Counted from the stretch's first letter, positions 43,690 to 56,412 are shown. The stretch: DNA of 64,000 bases from Gonocerus acuteangulatus (GCA_946811695.1 OX328123.1:39766136-39830135); one strand, 5' to 3'. Numbers and translations are program-made. The notes: generated by a model not told the origin, from the letters alone.

Positions 43690-43945
43690 AAAGTTATTTG
43701 AGAATTCCGATTTTGAGTGAGCGTCATAGAGCCGGGTGAATAAAACCGAGTAGGACGAGTATTTACTAACAAGTAAAGTGTGACATGCATTTATAGGGCA
43801 AGTTAACCGATGCGCATAAAGTGAAGAGTTTACTCGTGACCGTTTACTTGCCATTTCGAGAGTATACTTGCAAGTATTTACTCGCGAGTCAAACGAGTTC
43901 ACTAGAAATGCAAGTACATACTCGTAGCGGCCCATGGCAACACAT
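43690..43945. repeat. TACTCG-rich repeat, possible DNA-transposon end
   Basis: actcgt, gagtaa and tactcg steps recur in both orientations (gtaggacgagtatttactaa, gtatttactcgcgagtcaaa, gcaagtacatactcgta). Such cgagtactcg-rich ends are seen in some hAT-type elements. The 142-codon minus-strand frame across it (43543-43971) has no recognised motif. Confidence 0.35.
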
Positions 43946-45406
43946 ATTTCCTGTTGTGCCTTTCCGTCCATTTTATCCTATTATTAAGTTCTGTTTTAAC
44001 TTCTTACTCGACTCATATCCTTTTATTTCTGAGTAGTCAGCAGTTGTGTCTGATTGTGTTTGTCATTTTGCAGCTATGAAAGAAAGCAATGCGATTGCTT
44101 TTCGAATAACACGACGCCATATTGCATTCCGCCATTTTGAGGTTTTGGTTTTTTGATAAATTTGTAATCACAGACCCTAATAATCACAAAACAGTAAGTT
44201 TAAGGTCAATTGCTGAATTTTTTCATTTTGTTCACGTTTTTTCGTATAAAAAGACGCCATTTTGATTTTTTTTTAAATTATGATAACGAATTAAAGCGTT
44301 AAAGCGTACTAACGCCTGTCTGCTTCAAATCACATTATTTCTCCATTTATTGGTTATTTCATGTCTTTAAATTCGTTCATTTAAAAATAAAAAAATAAAA
44401 CCTCTTGCCCTGCCATTGTCCCATATTCATTGGAAATCACCACAAAATTAGGTCCAGATATAGTCGATACAAATGCAAGGCATCGAATGCGAAAATCATC
44501 ACTTTCCACAGTGTAACAACTTTTATTCATTACTTTGCTTTTGGACAGTCAAATAATAGGTAGATTCGATCTTTTGACAGTGGTTACTTTCCCCTTTCAC
44601 TGAGTGAACTTAGATTCGAGAGTTTGCTGTACATCAGTCCAACAGCAATCAGTATAGATTGAAAATGAAAAATGCGTTTTTTTACATTTGCATATGGATT
44701 TGTGTAACGACGATATTATGATAACCTAGTTACAGTATAAAGGGCTAAGGTAAACAAATCTCAGCTGACCATTCGAGCCTCATTAATTGTCAAATATTAT
44801 TAGCCACTAAATTATCTTTTACCATCTTTCTTATAGAATAGATATGGGCAACATTTGACATGTTGGGGGCCAAAATTTAGTGTGCGAATACGTTCGCGGC
44901 AATTCCACTTGCCTTGAAACATTCTCTTTGAGCTGAAGAAAAAAAAAAAAAAAACAATCTTTAAAAACGCTAGGAAATTCTTTTCTTATTATCTAATTAT
45001 GGAGTAAAATAAATTTCCAACTACAATGAATGTTTATAAACGATGTAAAATTCTTTAGTGTCATGTAAAATCTAAATCATTGTAGTGTGTGTAACAGCAA
45101 ATCAATTGTTTTAGCCCCAATAAAAAAATCACTCAGCCTCAGAACATTGTAGTTATTTATATATACCTACCTTTTAGTTAAATCTTAATGAATGCTAATC
45201 TTCACTCATTGATTTTGAATAACTTTCGCCCATGATGAAACGAAATAAACATGAATTCTCCCTAATATTTATTGTATGATTTTAATTTAATAATCGATGT
45301 TCAGTTTTATATATTATTATATGGACTAGCTGGATCAGGTAATATGTGACGTTGAGGCATTTTTGGTTTAGTGTGTATTTCTTTTTTCGTGTGTATAGAC
45401 ACACAC

Positions 45407-45410
<4 letters not shown>
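43946..45410. other. AT-rich intergenic DNA
   Basis: gacgccatattgcattccgc, then cattttgag, at about 44113 recurs weakly at about 44254. No gene seen. Confidence 0.4.

Positions 45411-45454
<44 letters not shown>
45411..45454. repeat. (TA)n microsatellite
   Basis: About 21 TA units after a short (CA)n. Confidence 0.95.
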
Positions 45455-45458
<4 letters not shown>

Positions 45459-45765
45459 TTATACACATGTATATACCTGGAATATGCTGACACATTATCT
45501 GTTGGTAGGTTCAATTGGAATGGTACTAATCATGAAGTTTCGATGTCAATCCAATTTATAGAGGAATCAGATATGAAGTAATGATGGTTGGGCATAATTA
45601 TCTAATAGCTAAAACCACCTAGATCAAATGATTATCATACTGTGTATCAAATTTCGCATGAGATGCATAATGGCTTATTGGGAATGGAATACTCATGATG
45701 TTATGGGCAAAATAACGTCTAATTATGATGTGAAAAAAGATTTATTTGATGAAATAAATAAGAAA

Positions 45766-45830
45766 AAAGTCTGACGCGCAGGAACTTCGCCATAGGCGTA
45801 TGCATAAACGGGGCGTGATTTGGAAAGGTT
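45766..45830 (+). repeat. CAGGARCTGC-family end, possibly interrupted
   Basis: aaaaaagtctgacgcgcagg, then aacttcgccataggcgtatg, then cataaacggggcg. The first half is the terminal motif of the family. The second half resembles hAT-like MITE ends (ggcgtata), so this may be an empty or deleted insertion. Confidence 0.4.
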
Positions 45831-48800
45831 CACATAGAATCTCTTAATATTTTGCTAGCTAACTTGAGGCTTTTTTTTCTGTAGCCTTAAATTTACTTTA
45901 TTTAATATTATTTATTCAATAATATTAAATAATAATAATATTATTATTTAATATTAAATAAATTTACTTTATTTAAATATTATTATTTAATATCGCCTAC
46001 TGAGAGAGTATATTGAAAGTTGTGCCTGATTTTTTTTTTTTTTTATTATTTTTTTATTTATTTTACAGGAAATTTAATAGGTCTTCGAATGGCTTACCGT
46101 CCACGTCTGTTTAAAATACTCTTTTTTTGTAATACTTCCTGCAGTTCAAAAGTAACCAATATTTCTAAAGTAATTCTCAGTTAGGATGAATATCAACCTT
46201 GTAAATAAATGTTATAGTCAATCCTCTTTTTTGGAATACGTGAAACAATTATATACCTTTTCCCACTTTTCTCGATAAGGGGATATCAACCTGGAAGTGC
46301 GTTTATTCGGAAGTGGTTATTTTTTTGCCATAATAACGCTAAGCCGAGAGCTCAAATTTCGTACAAAAAGAAAAAAAAAAAAGAAAAGGTTTTTGGTAAA
46401 TGGATTAGACAGTTTACGAATTTGACCCTTCTTTGTACGTTTGTGTGCAAACTATAACACACACACAAACACCCAAATTCGCATCATCCATTTTTTCTTG
46501 CCAGTGTATCATGAAACGTGGATCATCATAAGCGGATTATACTCCCTATATGAAGGTAGGAAACACGCCAAAGGAACCCATAGGAAAGGCAGCTTGCCTT
46601 AGGAACGAGACTTGTATTGCAGCCTCAGTTGAAAATTTCTAGGTGATTGGAAAGTTCATTGCCAACTAGTTTAGAAACACGGATGTTTTCTCCTATTAGG
46701 AGAAGGGAGGCTCGGGGTAAAAGTGGTCTCAACTTTTTAGTCTTGTCTAACTCAAGGCGTTCAAATTCAAATACCTATATCTTAAACGCTAAAGGATAAT
46801 TTAAACGAGGCATTGAATTGAACATTTATTTGGGCGGGTGGCGAGGAGTATTCCAAAGAAAACATCGTTTAGAGCCTTCTGCTCAAGTTCAGAAACATAA
46901 ATACCTACTTTAATAACACTTCTTAACCAAATGAGAATTAGAGATGGGCTTAGTTTAACCATCTTCTTCCAGACAGACTTTTGTATTTTTCAAGTGAAAT
47001 CGATTTTATTTATCATCATAATATTTGTTATGTTCACTGATGTTCGAGTTTATAAACCGTAGCCTATTTTATGTATTTTCCCCCCTTTACGAATAAGCTG
47101 ACAGGAAGTAGAATATTTTCGATCAGCAAGTAATGATCTGACAGAGTTCATTACTTGCCGGCCAGAGCAAAGATAGACAGAATAATTGCACAACTGCATT
47201 TAATTAATTGATTTTCGCTCTTTTTTCGCGAATCTGATGAACAAACTTGTTTATGAATAGTAAAAAATAGGAAAAACCCGGAGGAGACATAAGTAAAATA
47301 TGTTTCACATATTTAAAACAAGACGACCTACACGAGACACATGTCTTCTTTGGAAATTATTTAATTTTCATGCTTGAACATTAATTCATTTTTATATAAA
47401 TAGAGGTTGGACTATTGTAATAAATTAATTTGATCCCAATTAAAATAAACCCTGAAATGCATTTTAGGCTATAAATTAGTAATAAATCATTGAAATATTT
47501 ATTCGGCTTATCTAAAGAAACTAACAAGTTTGAAATACTTTTCTCTAGCAGATAATCTCTTATAAAATTCTTTTATCTTAGTAATTAAATGTTTTTTTTT
47601 TTTAAATTCCAATTTTTTAAAATATTCTAATTATTATGATTTTGGGTTTTCGATTGTGACAAACAGGTATACTATATTCGGGTAATTAAATCAAAATGAG
47701 TCCTATATAAAAGAAAAACGTTTGCTTCTTTTATTTCTTAGTCAAAGGACAATGGTTAGCTACCTAACTTAACTCGTTTCTTTTCTATCTGCACACCAAT
47801 AACCTATTATAATATTGGAAATTACAATTTTTCCGCTTTGAGTGGAGTTGAAAAAATGAAAACTCCGATTTTCAGAGTTCTTAAAAAAAAAAAGTTTCAT
47901 ACCTTTGGAGCCTAATGGAATAAATTCTTATATGCTATTCACAGCTTAAAGAAAGAAGCGCATCTTCCATTACCAGGACCAAGTCGCTTCAGTATTAAAA
48001 CAAACTAAAGAAGCTGTGAAGCGAGCTTTTTTAATCGGCCTTTGTTTTCCAATACAAATTTTAGATAAGGTCCAATTTGTTCTAGGCAGTAGTACTTTAT
48101 GAAATATATTCGTGAAGACCCACACTTCTTGAAGAAACTAAAGATTTAGACAAATGGCGCAGTGTAATATATATCCGAAACTGTACAAATAAATGACAGA
48201 CAGAAAAATAAAGCTTTAAGAATTAAGATATTGTCAGCGTATAAAATTCTTTGCATTATACATTGGATAAATAAATAAAAATAAATAAATCATATCTTCT
48301 TGGTCTTTGTAATTTTAAACATTCTTTTCAATTCCACAAGTCGCGTTAATTTAAATTGTAGACAATATTATTTCACGACAAATGTCTTCTTTCTGGGGCA
48401 AAAGCGAAATGTATTTAATCTTAAAATGAAACCCCTTTCATATAACGTCTATGTTTTCTCTAAGCACTTAATTAAACAGTCTAAATTACCAGGAGGTTCC
48501 CGTGAGCAGACAGCCCGGAGTTCCGTGATATTTATACGACTATTTGTATTAATTAATTTAAAAGCATGAAGCGAAATGCTTAACTCCCCCCCCCCCACTC
48601 CATCCCCTGAAGTCAAAGATGGCCATAAATTGAGGACAAAGGCAATTATACATTATAATTAAGGTGCATTTTATTCCGTTTAATTGGAATAAGTATTGCT
48701 TCCAATTGAGCATGAGGTGGAAAAGTTGCAAAGAGTTAACTCAATTAATTTAAAAGGTAAGAGCTATAAATCAATTTTAACATTCAAAAACTGCTTTTAT

Positions 48801-49558
48801 TTATTTTGGAATATGAAACTCAGGCCTATTTTTTTTTTTAAGTATGAAGGAACATCACCAAAACGCTGCTTGAAGATAATACCATTGCTTTCTTCGTTAT
48901 TGTTTTGTAATTGGTGCACTTCTAAAATATTCTTTAACAGCAAGCGACATAATTTAGTTCAAGGTTAAAATTTATTAGAAGCCAAATAAATGTATTGGAC
49001 GGTTGTAACGTGGAAACCTTAGTGGAGTTTTCATAGTTCGCTCAGGCTTTTAACTTACGGGCCCGAATATCATGATGTAATGCTCGGGTAAGGCGTTGAT
49101 TTTTTTCTTCTCTCATAAATGATTACTCTTCATTAATTTTTTTTTAAGTTTCACTTAGACATGAAGAATTTAGTCACAAACTGAAGACAAATCTTAAGCA
49201 ATCATAAATTTACTATGGATTTTAGGGTCGTCGTATGTATATTTTAGTATATATATATGTATGTGTGACTATATACATTTAATGTATATAATATAATATT
49301 TAACACAAGTGAGTATACAGTAAACAGTAAAAAATAATTGTGAAATGGAAATTAAAAAGAGAAAATGATAAATGTAAAAACTAGTAATATAATTTGGAAA
49401 TATCAGCTAAAAATGTAAAGAAATAAGACATTCTAAAGCCAAACTACTACAATACACTAAAGGGAATAACTATAGTTGATCGCGCAGATAAACTATCCTT
49501 CTATCTAAGGAGTTAAATTAATGATAATAATCTAGAAGGAAATAAATGTTGATGGTTT

Positions 49559-49560
<2 letters not shown>
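45831..49560. other. AT-rich intergenic DNA, no gene supported
   Basis: Open frames at 48300-48569 and 48696-48968 lack any family motif and have the composition of the flanks. A short AT inverted repeat (aataatattaaataataata) sits at 45905-45990. No RNA gene seen. Confidence 0.4.

Positions 49561-49599
<39 letters not shown>
49561..49599. repeat. Poly-T tract, 39 nt
   Basis: Probably a retroposon poly-A on the minus strand, but the sequence after it (actcctgatttgtacaaga) does not match the SINE tails here. Confidence 0.9.
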
Positions 49600-49602
<3 letters not shown>

Positions 49603-50757
49603 CCTGATTTGTACAAGAAATATTGACCTGGCATTTATTTAACTTGTTGATAGCAGTAGTTGATAATACTACTAAAGAAAACTCTTTGTTTTTATATTTT
49701 ATGCGGTTTTTAAATAGATATTAAAAGGTTGTTGTTGTTTTTTAAATTTTATTAACCGTATTATTTTCATTACCATAATTTTTTAGGGTTTTATACAAAT
49801 GTTTTCGTATGTCGCTCACAGAGCACCGAGGATTAGGTATTCTGCTACCATTATGCGAAAGGCATATTCTTTAATAAATCGTTTCGAAATGGAGGGTTGG
49901 TTATAGAGTTCAAATAGTTGACACACCCCTGCTCCTATAATCTCAATATTTTTTTTTAATTTAAATTCACATCTTAGCGAATTTATTTTATTACATACTT
50001 TATAATATACAATTTTTGAGTTGATTTGTCGATTGTAAGCTTTGTTGGATGTTTCGCTGTACTTTGACAATTAATCTTTGAAGAAATTGTGTGAAATTGT
50101 AAGTATCACTCATATATACCAAAATAAAGTTTAATAATGAAAAAGAGTATAATTTTAAATATTACTACTTTAAAAATCGGGTATTTTCACAAGGAAATGT
50201 TCATAAATAGTGGGTATTAAAATTCCATTAAATGTGTCTTTAAGAATTACTAATTTGAAAACAAAATTGTATTTTCAAGTAAATGTATTCAAATCCCAGA
50301 GTATTGAGATATTTATGAATAAATTAAGGATGTTTTCCCTTTTTAAGATGTTAGGTCACCCAGTTTGAGGCATATTACGTCGTCCTTCCTACGCGACCTA
50401 CAATACTGGCCTCAAATATCCGCCGTTTCATCGCAACAAATTAATAAAAATATCTTCAAATAATCCATCCATCAAATGAGATTTAAAATCAATAGCGAAT
50501 TATGCCAGTGTTTCATTTGTAAAGGTTTAGCTACGAGTATATGTATTTCACAATCACGCTAATACATCTGCCAAAAGTTGGTTTGCTAAAACGATTTTGT
50601 ATTTTTGGAAAAAACACTGGGACCTAATTGCCTGATAATATTTTTCACGTTAGTTCTGTTTGCTGTCAAATAATATGTCCATATTTAATACTAATATATT
50701 TCTACTCGTGTAGTTTTGTTTACAAAAGAATTGTCATTCCTCTATTTGTTTTTAGCT
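49600..50757. other. AT-rich intergenic DNA
   Basis: An 84-codon minus-strand frame at 49816-50070 has no recognised motif. Confidence 0.45.
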
Positions 50758-50789
50758 GTATTTTATATAGAATAAATAGTGAAAAAAAA

Positions 50790-50855
<66 letters not shown>

Positions 50856-50886
50856 TTTTTTTCACTATTTATTCTATATAAAATAC
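50758..50886. repeat. 129-bp palindrome centred on (TA)n
   Basis: Left arm 50758-50792 (gtattttatatagaataaat, then agtg, A9, g) and right arm 50853-50886 are reverse complements around (TA)n at 50793-50852. The single difference is A9 versus T8. The mirror-image open frames here are artefacts of the symmetry. Confidence 0.95.
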
Positions 50887-51196
50887 AATTTATCCAAAAA
50901 GTTTTTCCCATTTAGAAAGATTTAAACAATATTATATAAATTACCATTGACCAAGCTCTTTATATCATATTTAAACAATTGATAAATTATAATTTCTTAA
51001 TTTTTAACTAACCATGCCCTCTCAATAAAAAAAAAAAATAATGTCACATTTAAACGTCATAATTAAAATAAAAATGATTCCTAAAAGGAACCAAGTCAAT
51101 AAATAAAAATTAATAAATTCACATTATCTCACAGCCATATAAGACCTTATCATATAATACTTTATATTATATTTTTGTATAATTAAATTTACATAA
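50887..51196. other. AT-rich intergenic DNA
   Basis: Nothing seen. Confidence 0.45.
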
Positions 51197-51270
51197 AAAT
51201 ATTTTTTTCTTTTTTTTTTCCTTTTCTTTTGGTGCATCTACTGCTGAGGTCATTAGCACCCCACATAAAA
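51197..51270 (-). repeat. SINE tail fragment (minus)
   Basis: A T-rich run, then ggtgcatctactgctgaggt, then cattagcacccca. In reverse this is tggggtgctaatgacctcag, a diverged form of ggcgctaatggcc with an A-rich tail. Confidence 0.5.
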
Positions 51271-52588
51271 ATATTAAATTTCAATTGATTAAAATGTATG
51301 TTAATTTATGTATGATATCATTACTTAACATTATTTTTTATTTATATATGAAATACACTGAGGTAATAAGTATATGTTGAACTTTGAAGGGTTATTCCTT
51401 ACCTTGGATATTATTATGAATTAATACCCTTTATCATTTCGTAAATAAAAAAAAAAAAAAAGTATATTTTATTGTTTATGGTAGATGGTCTTTTAAATTT
51501 TTGAGGTTTTTAATATTGAGTGAGTATGGTGGCTGTCAACTCCGAGGAGTTCCTGTAAAATCAAATAGTCCATCCAGTTCCCATCTTGAATGTTAGTCAG
51601 ACATTATTATTTTGCTTGTGAAAGGGTAGTTTTGCGTTCGATAAGTAAGTTTGCCCTTATTAGATTCTCCACGGTCAAACGGCTGTGGCTGATAAGTCTT
51701 TTCTCGATAATATGTGTTATCATGTAGAAGTTTTACAGTTTATTTATTGCGGACAAGGGTTTAAGATATCTAATTACAGAAAGAAAAGTCCATTATTAAC
51801 GCTATTATTTTTCAAATGGGAAATAATTGCTCCCAAGCTGAATTTAATATTCAGCAAGTAAGACAAGTAAGGAGGTGTCCTTCTAGACGTCCACTTAAAA
51901 ATAACCAAGGCTCTTCAGCTGGATTCTTTATCCATGACTAACTCCGGACTAGGAGTTCCCGGCTGCTCTCATTGCTAACTAGTCTAGTAGAAAAACTAGT
52001 TTCAAATGCCATCTCAAAATAAGCAGGGATAAATATGTAGTTTTCATATCAACTTATAAATCTTCTTTACAGACTTTCAGTAAATTAATGGATTAAAGAA
52101 AATATTATAACTTTTTTTGAAAACATTAATTTGTTATTTTAATAGTTGCTAAATACATATATTTTCGGAAAATAAGTTGTTCTTATAAAGAATTATTTTA
52201 TTGACTGTATTAATAATTTGCAGTTTTAAAATACTATAACAAATTATTTTTGAATCAGCAGTTCTTTAAAACATAAAATATTTATGCAATCAAATTTATA
52301 TTAAGCAAATTTTAAGGATGTGGTTTAAGCATTAGGAAACTATTATTTTTAATGTCATTAATTGTCTCATTACATTTCTAAAAGAAGTGACATTGTGTAA
52401 TGGACTATCAAAAATAAATTAATAAATAATATTTGTGAAACAAATAATAATAAAATAAATAGTATTAAAAAAATGTAAATGAAAGAGTAGAAAAATGAAT
52501 AAAAAGTTAAGAAACACAATATAAATATGTGTTGATAAAAAAGATTTAAAAGGAATTACACAACAAAAATAAACAAAACAAGAAAATG
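51271..52588. other. AT-rich intergenic DNA
   Basis: No gene seen. Confidence 0.45.
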
Positions 52589-52755
52589 AGGGTCTCCCCG
52601 TGGTCTAGTGGCTAACATCTTGTAATCTCATGCGGGAGACGGGGGTTCGTTTCCCACCTGCAGCAGGGGGTTTTCTCATTTCAGGGCCCGTTGAGAAAAT
52701 TCCCAGCCACACCATAGATATCAGCGCTAATGGCCCAGATCAGTTTGCCAAAATC
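52589..52755 (+). repeat. SINE-B, best-preserved tRNA head
   Basis: gggtctccccgtggtctagt, then ggctaacatcttg, then gagacgggggttcgtttccc, then acctgcag. The A box (tggtctagtgg) and B box (gggttcgtttccc) are those of a tRNA of the Glu/Asp/Gly type, closest to Glu by eye. Body gggcccgttgagaaaattcc, then cagccacaccatagatatca, then gcgctaatggccc, which joins it to the tail shared with the 5S-SINEs. Confidence 0.8.
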
Positions 52756-52984
52756 ATAACTTGAAAGGTAGAAAACATCAATCTAATAAGAAACAAAACA
52801 TACACAAATTAAAATAAACTGATAAATTACAAATTTACAATTCAACGGCAATAAATATTTGTATACTATAAATTAACTTTTTTAAAGAAATAAATTGAGT
52901 TTTCCGGCAATAATAACCAAAAAGATAGTATGACCTATAAAAAAAAGAAAAGAAAAAAAAAAAAAAAAATAGGTTTCAGAATAA
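52756..52984. other. AT-rich intergenic DNA
   Basis: A-rich run at about 52940-52970. Nothing else seen. Confidence 0.45.
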
Positions 52985-53330
52985 AAATTCTTGAGGTTAC
53001 GGCTTATACTATCCACTTTGCTGAGGAATATGATTATTTAAAAACACAGGGGCGTATATAAGAAATAATTTCGGAGGCGGGATTATTTGGGTATTTGGAA
53101 TAGTAACAATCTAGAACTTGGAATTGTTAGCCAACTAAAACGCTATGATGCCCAAAAAAGGTATTTTTTCTGAATTAATCTTATTTCATTTATTTTTACG
53201 GTTTTTATAAAACTTTTTTCCGATTAAATCAAAATTTCGGGGAGGGGGACTGCAGCCCTCTCAGGCCCCTCACATACGCCGATATAAACAGCTCCTGCGT
53301 GCCGGACTTTTGTTTTCTTCAGAAAATGAT
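52985..53330 (-). repeat. CAGGARCTGC-family copy split by a MITE
   Basis: tatactatccactttgctga, then ggaatatgattatttaaaaa, lies left of the MITE, and cagctcctgcgtgccggact, then tttgttttcttcag, lies right of it. Joined, they match the uninterrupted copy at 34740-34812, showing that the MITE inserted into this repeat. Confidence 0.65.
53047..53284 (+). mobile_element. hAT-like MITE, copy 2
   Basis: Starts caggggcgtatataagaaat, then aatttcgg, and ends ggagggggactgcagccctc, then cacatacgcc. The middle phrase cttggaattgttagccaact, then aaaacgctatgatgcccaaa, is almost identical to copy 3. The ends form a short inverted repeat (ggcgtat / atacgcc). Confidence 0.75.
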
Positions 53331-53839
53331 CCTTTCAGAATCTAATAGTTATATATAATAATGTTGCTATGAACATGTAAAATTATTACCTAGAAGAGGT
53401 ATGAATTTGAAAATGCTTGAGCGGTATGTGCGAGGAGTAAGGTTTGAGATAGGAACTAGAAGTGTCTATTTGAGCGATAAGCCTAGCTTAGACAATGAGC
53501 AAGCTTTGGTGGAGTTCACCTGTGCAGTCTGTTCAGCTGCACGACTATAAACTCACTCTCTCAATGTCACTTAGGGGTGCAAACCTCACTTCTTAGCAAA
53601 GAATTTTCGTTTAAAAATAATAATAGATGCTTTCGATTTCAAGAGTTAGTCATATATGGAATAAATATTTTTGGCACAAGGCCAATAATAAAAGACACAA
53701 TTACTTCAGCTCCAAAACGTTAGTCCTTCCACAAAATGTTTTACAACCTTCTGTTTCCCCCAATTTGCTTATAACTAATGCAAAAAATGTATATAAACAG
53801 CTCATGAGGTTTAACCTTCCACCAACCACGTTTGACTCC
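53331..53839. other. Intergenic DNA
   Basis: A 79-codon frame at 53627-53866 has no family motif. Confidence 0.4.
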
Positions 53840-54002
53840 ATACTTTTTTTGCGCCGGGCTATCTAGAGATTGCCAAACTTCATGGGGAAAGCAGGGAATT
53901 TTTTCAGAGACCCCATCGCAAAATATTCTTCTCCCATCGGCGAGAGTCGATGTGATGCCATTACACATGAGAAGCCAATGTGATAACCACTAGACCACGG
54001 AA
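53840..54002 (-). repeat. SINE with SINE-B head and 5S-SINE-type tail
   Basis: On the minus strand: ccgtggtctagtggttatca, then cattggcttctcatgtgta, then cgactctcgccgatgggaga, then aattccctgctttcccc, then ggcaatctctagatagcccg, then gcgc and A7. The head is SINE-B-like. The end ggcaatctctagatagcccggc is that of the 5S-SINEs (ggcaatctgtaaatagcccgg). It therefore links the two families. Confidence 0.7.
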
Positions 54003-54159
54003 ATAAATGGACGAACATAAAACATATTACTTGACATATTTATAAATTTATTGGTAAAGAGAAAATAAAATAAAATTGCCAAAGAGATGGCACTAATAAA
54101 TTTTTAAATTTAGGGACTTCACTTCTTCTATGGAAATGGAGATAATCGCATTTTAGAAT

Positions 54160-54345
54160 CTATATGTAATCAGGTGATTTATCTGCTCGACATATTAAAT
54201 ATTTTAGTATTGCCTCAGCCGGGGTTAATGGAAGTCTTAGAATTATGATCTGTCTATATTTTTTAATGATGTGATTGGTCCTTTTTATAAGCTCCTGAGG
54301 AGGTGCCGGAAAGGCTTGAAATATGTAGACTAAGAAATAAAGCAT
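54160..54345 (+). ncRNA. Penelope-like region with degenerate hammerhead motif
   Basis: The motif at 54291-54331 reads gctcctgaggaggtgccgga, then aaggcttgaaatatgtagac. CUGAGGA fits CUGANGA; stem II is GCC/GGC plus two wobbles; GAA is at 54318-54320; stem III is AU/GU with a two-base loop; the triplet ends in A. Stem I pairs only partly, so activity is doubtful. A taagaaataaagcattta tail follows, as in the other copies. The 61-codon minus-strand frame across it is not a recognised protein. Confidence 0.5.
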
Positions 54346-54874
54346 TTAGAGCCGAATTAATTGTGTTTTTATTATTGATCATCAATCAAATTTAAGTGAT
54401 TTTATTAATATTAAAAATCACAATAAAAATAGTAGCTATTTACAATTTTCTACCTACAAGAGATATTAATTTAACCTCCAAATCTACAAATTAAAATGTA
54501 GATAAACCGGCACTAATTTTAAAATATTTATTTTTTAGAAATATTTACTAGTTACGCTGGCATTTGAGCCCAAAATTTCTCTTTTTACGCTCGAGTGCGT
54601 TGCTAAATACGCCACTGCATAGGTAGTTAATTCATCTCATGGAGCCATGGCTTCCTTGCCAGCTTGTAAACAAATTGGTATAAAAAATAAATATTGGAAA
54701 ATGCATGTATTTACATAGTGATTATTAAGTATTATTTGCATGCATTTTGGGGTTCTGAGAGAGTGTTTATGTGTTAACACTGAATTGAAAATTGTTAAGA
54801 AATTACAATTGATAAATAATTAAGAAAATAATTATTAATCTTTTATCTAGGCTAACAATACTAAATTTTCAATT
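54346..54874. other. AT-rich intergenic DNA
   Basis: No gene seen. Confidence 0.45.
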
Positions 54875-54990
54875 GTCTTCTTGGATTCTCATGCGGGAGA
54901 TACGGGTTTATATCCCACCTACAGCAGGTTGAGTTTGTTTTCATTTCAGGGCCCGTTGAAAAGTTCCCTGCAGCACTATGAGGGTTTTGG
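54875..54990 (+). repeat. SINE-B, 5'-truncated
   Basis: ttctcatgcgggagatacgg, then gtttatatcccacctacagc, then ttcatttcagggcccgttga, then aaagttccctgcagcac. It starts inside the tRNA head, after the A box. Confidence 0.7.
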
Positions 54991-56196
54991 AAGGATGCAG
55001 CAAACTCTCGCCCTTCACCTTCAAGGTATTTCTTTGTGAATTATTCCAGCCCAATGTTTTAGGTTTGAGCTTAGAGAAAGTACTCATTGTTTCTTTTTAC
55101 AAGGAATATTGTTGAACTAGAGGAGCACACGGTAGCAAGGTACCGTTAAACCAGTTAATTAACATGTTTAAATGATCCTAAACTTGCTATAGGCTTAACA
55201 TCAGAAGGGTGCATCTTTACACCTCCAGATGAAGACAAAGAGATATGTACAGCTTGAAAGAGCGTAGAGATAGGGAGAGAGAGTGTATATGAAGGCACTC
55301 AAATTGCAGGCCTGTCAGGACAATGCTGACTAAGTACTGGCATCAGTTATGCTGAGAAATTCACTTACCCAGGCTTGCTGTAATGACAGGTCATACCATG
55401 ACTTCTTTATGACAGCCTCAATGAGCGGTGTGCTTTACCCCGCCTATCAACGCTAACTCAAAAATTCTAGCGGTTCAAAGAACCGGCAATCAACCTGATA
55501 GCCCTCGGAGTTTCGTCTATTTCTCTAGGCGGACGGAAATTCGAGAAAATTGCTCAAGCCACCCCGAAACCTTCCTTAAAGATGCATACAATCCTACGAG
55601 TCGTTAGATAGTCATTAAACTAACTACTGTTTACCTTCTTTCAGATTAAAATAGTCATGGTAACGACTCTCGTTTCCATTTAGAAATTATTAAACAGCTA
55701 CAACATTGAATTATCATGTTCCATTATTTAATGAGTTCCTTAGCAATACCACGGTGGGGGCTCAAGTTTCGGTGCTGAAATTATTGATTGTCTCCATAAA
55801 TTATTACTTTTTTTAAGTTAGCATTTGTATCGGAGTGCTTACAAGAACTCAATAAGTCAGTTATTTCAGTATTCAAAACGTCTTTGGAGGATATAATTTT
55901 TAATGTTCCCCTTATGTAAGATGTAATCTTGAAAACTAGATGTTATCCGAGGAGTCAATACCTTGGTAATTATTGGACTGAGGGGATTGATACTCTTCTT
56001 TACGTTTTTTTCTCTGCAAGTAGAAAAGTTGTACATTATAACAAAAAAAAAAATCTTTCTCCATGAATTTATAGATTATCTAGATAATATCGTTCTGAAT
56101 CTGCATTCATTATCTACACCAAAATACTTATAACAAGTAGGAGAAGACTAAATTGTAATAATGTCATCTTTGACCTAAAATACAGCGGAAGATATG
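54991..56196. other. Intergenic DNA
   Basis: No gene supported. The stretch 55250-55600 is slightly GC-richer with no recognisable product. Confidence 0.4.
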
Positions 56197-56270
56197 GATT
56201 ATTTTTTTTTAATTTCAGGGCACGTTGAAAACTTTCCCTGCCGCACCACGGATGTTTAGGAACCTTTAAT
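56197..56270 (+). repeat. SINE-B tail fragment
   Basis: aatttcagggcacgttgaaa, then actttccctgccgcaccacg, matches the SINE-B body. The head is missing. Confidence 0.6.
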
Positions 56271-56412
56271 TCATTAATATAATATATATAAAGAAAAAAT
56301 TAGGGATTGTGAAATGGAAACTCGAAAAATTAAAATAGAACGTTTTATTGAGAGCAGATCGTTGACCATTGGTGATACGAAGGTAGAATTCGTCAGGGTT
56401 CGGTCGTTGTGT

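Noticed and set aside
48300..48968. Two 89-90 codon frames as candidate genes
   Set aside because: AT-rich composition like the flanks, no recognisable motif, and lengths expected by chance in 64 kb.
49561..49599. Retroposon poly-A tail
   Set aside because: The adjacent sequence does not match any SINE or LINE tail in the window, so it is listed only as a homopolymer.
52590..52660. Functional tRNA-Glu gene
   Set aside because: The anticodon arm cannot be folded convincingly, and the SINE body follows directly in several copies.
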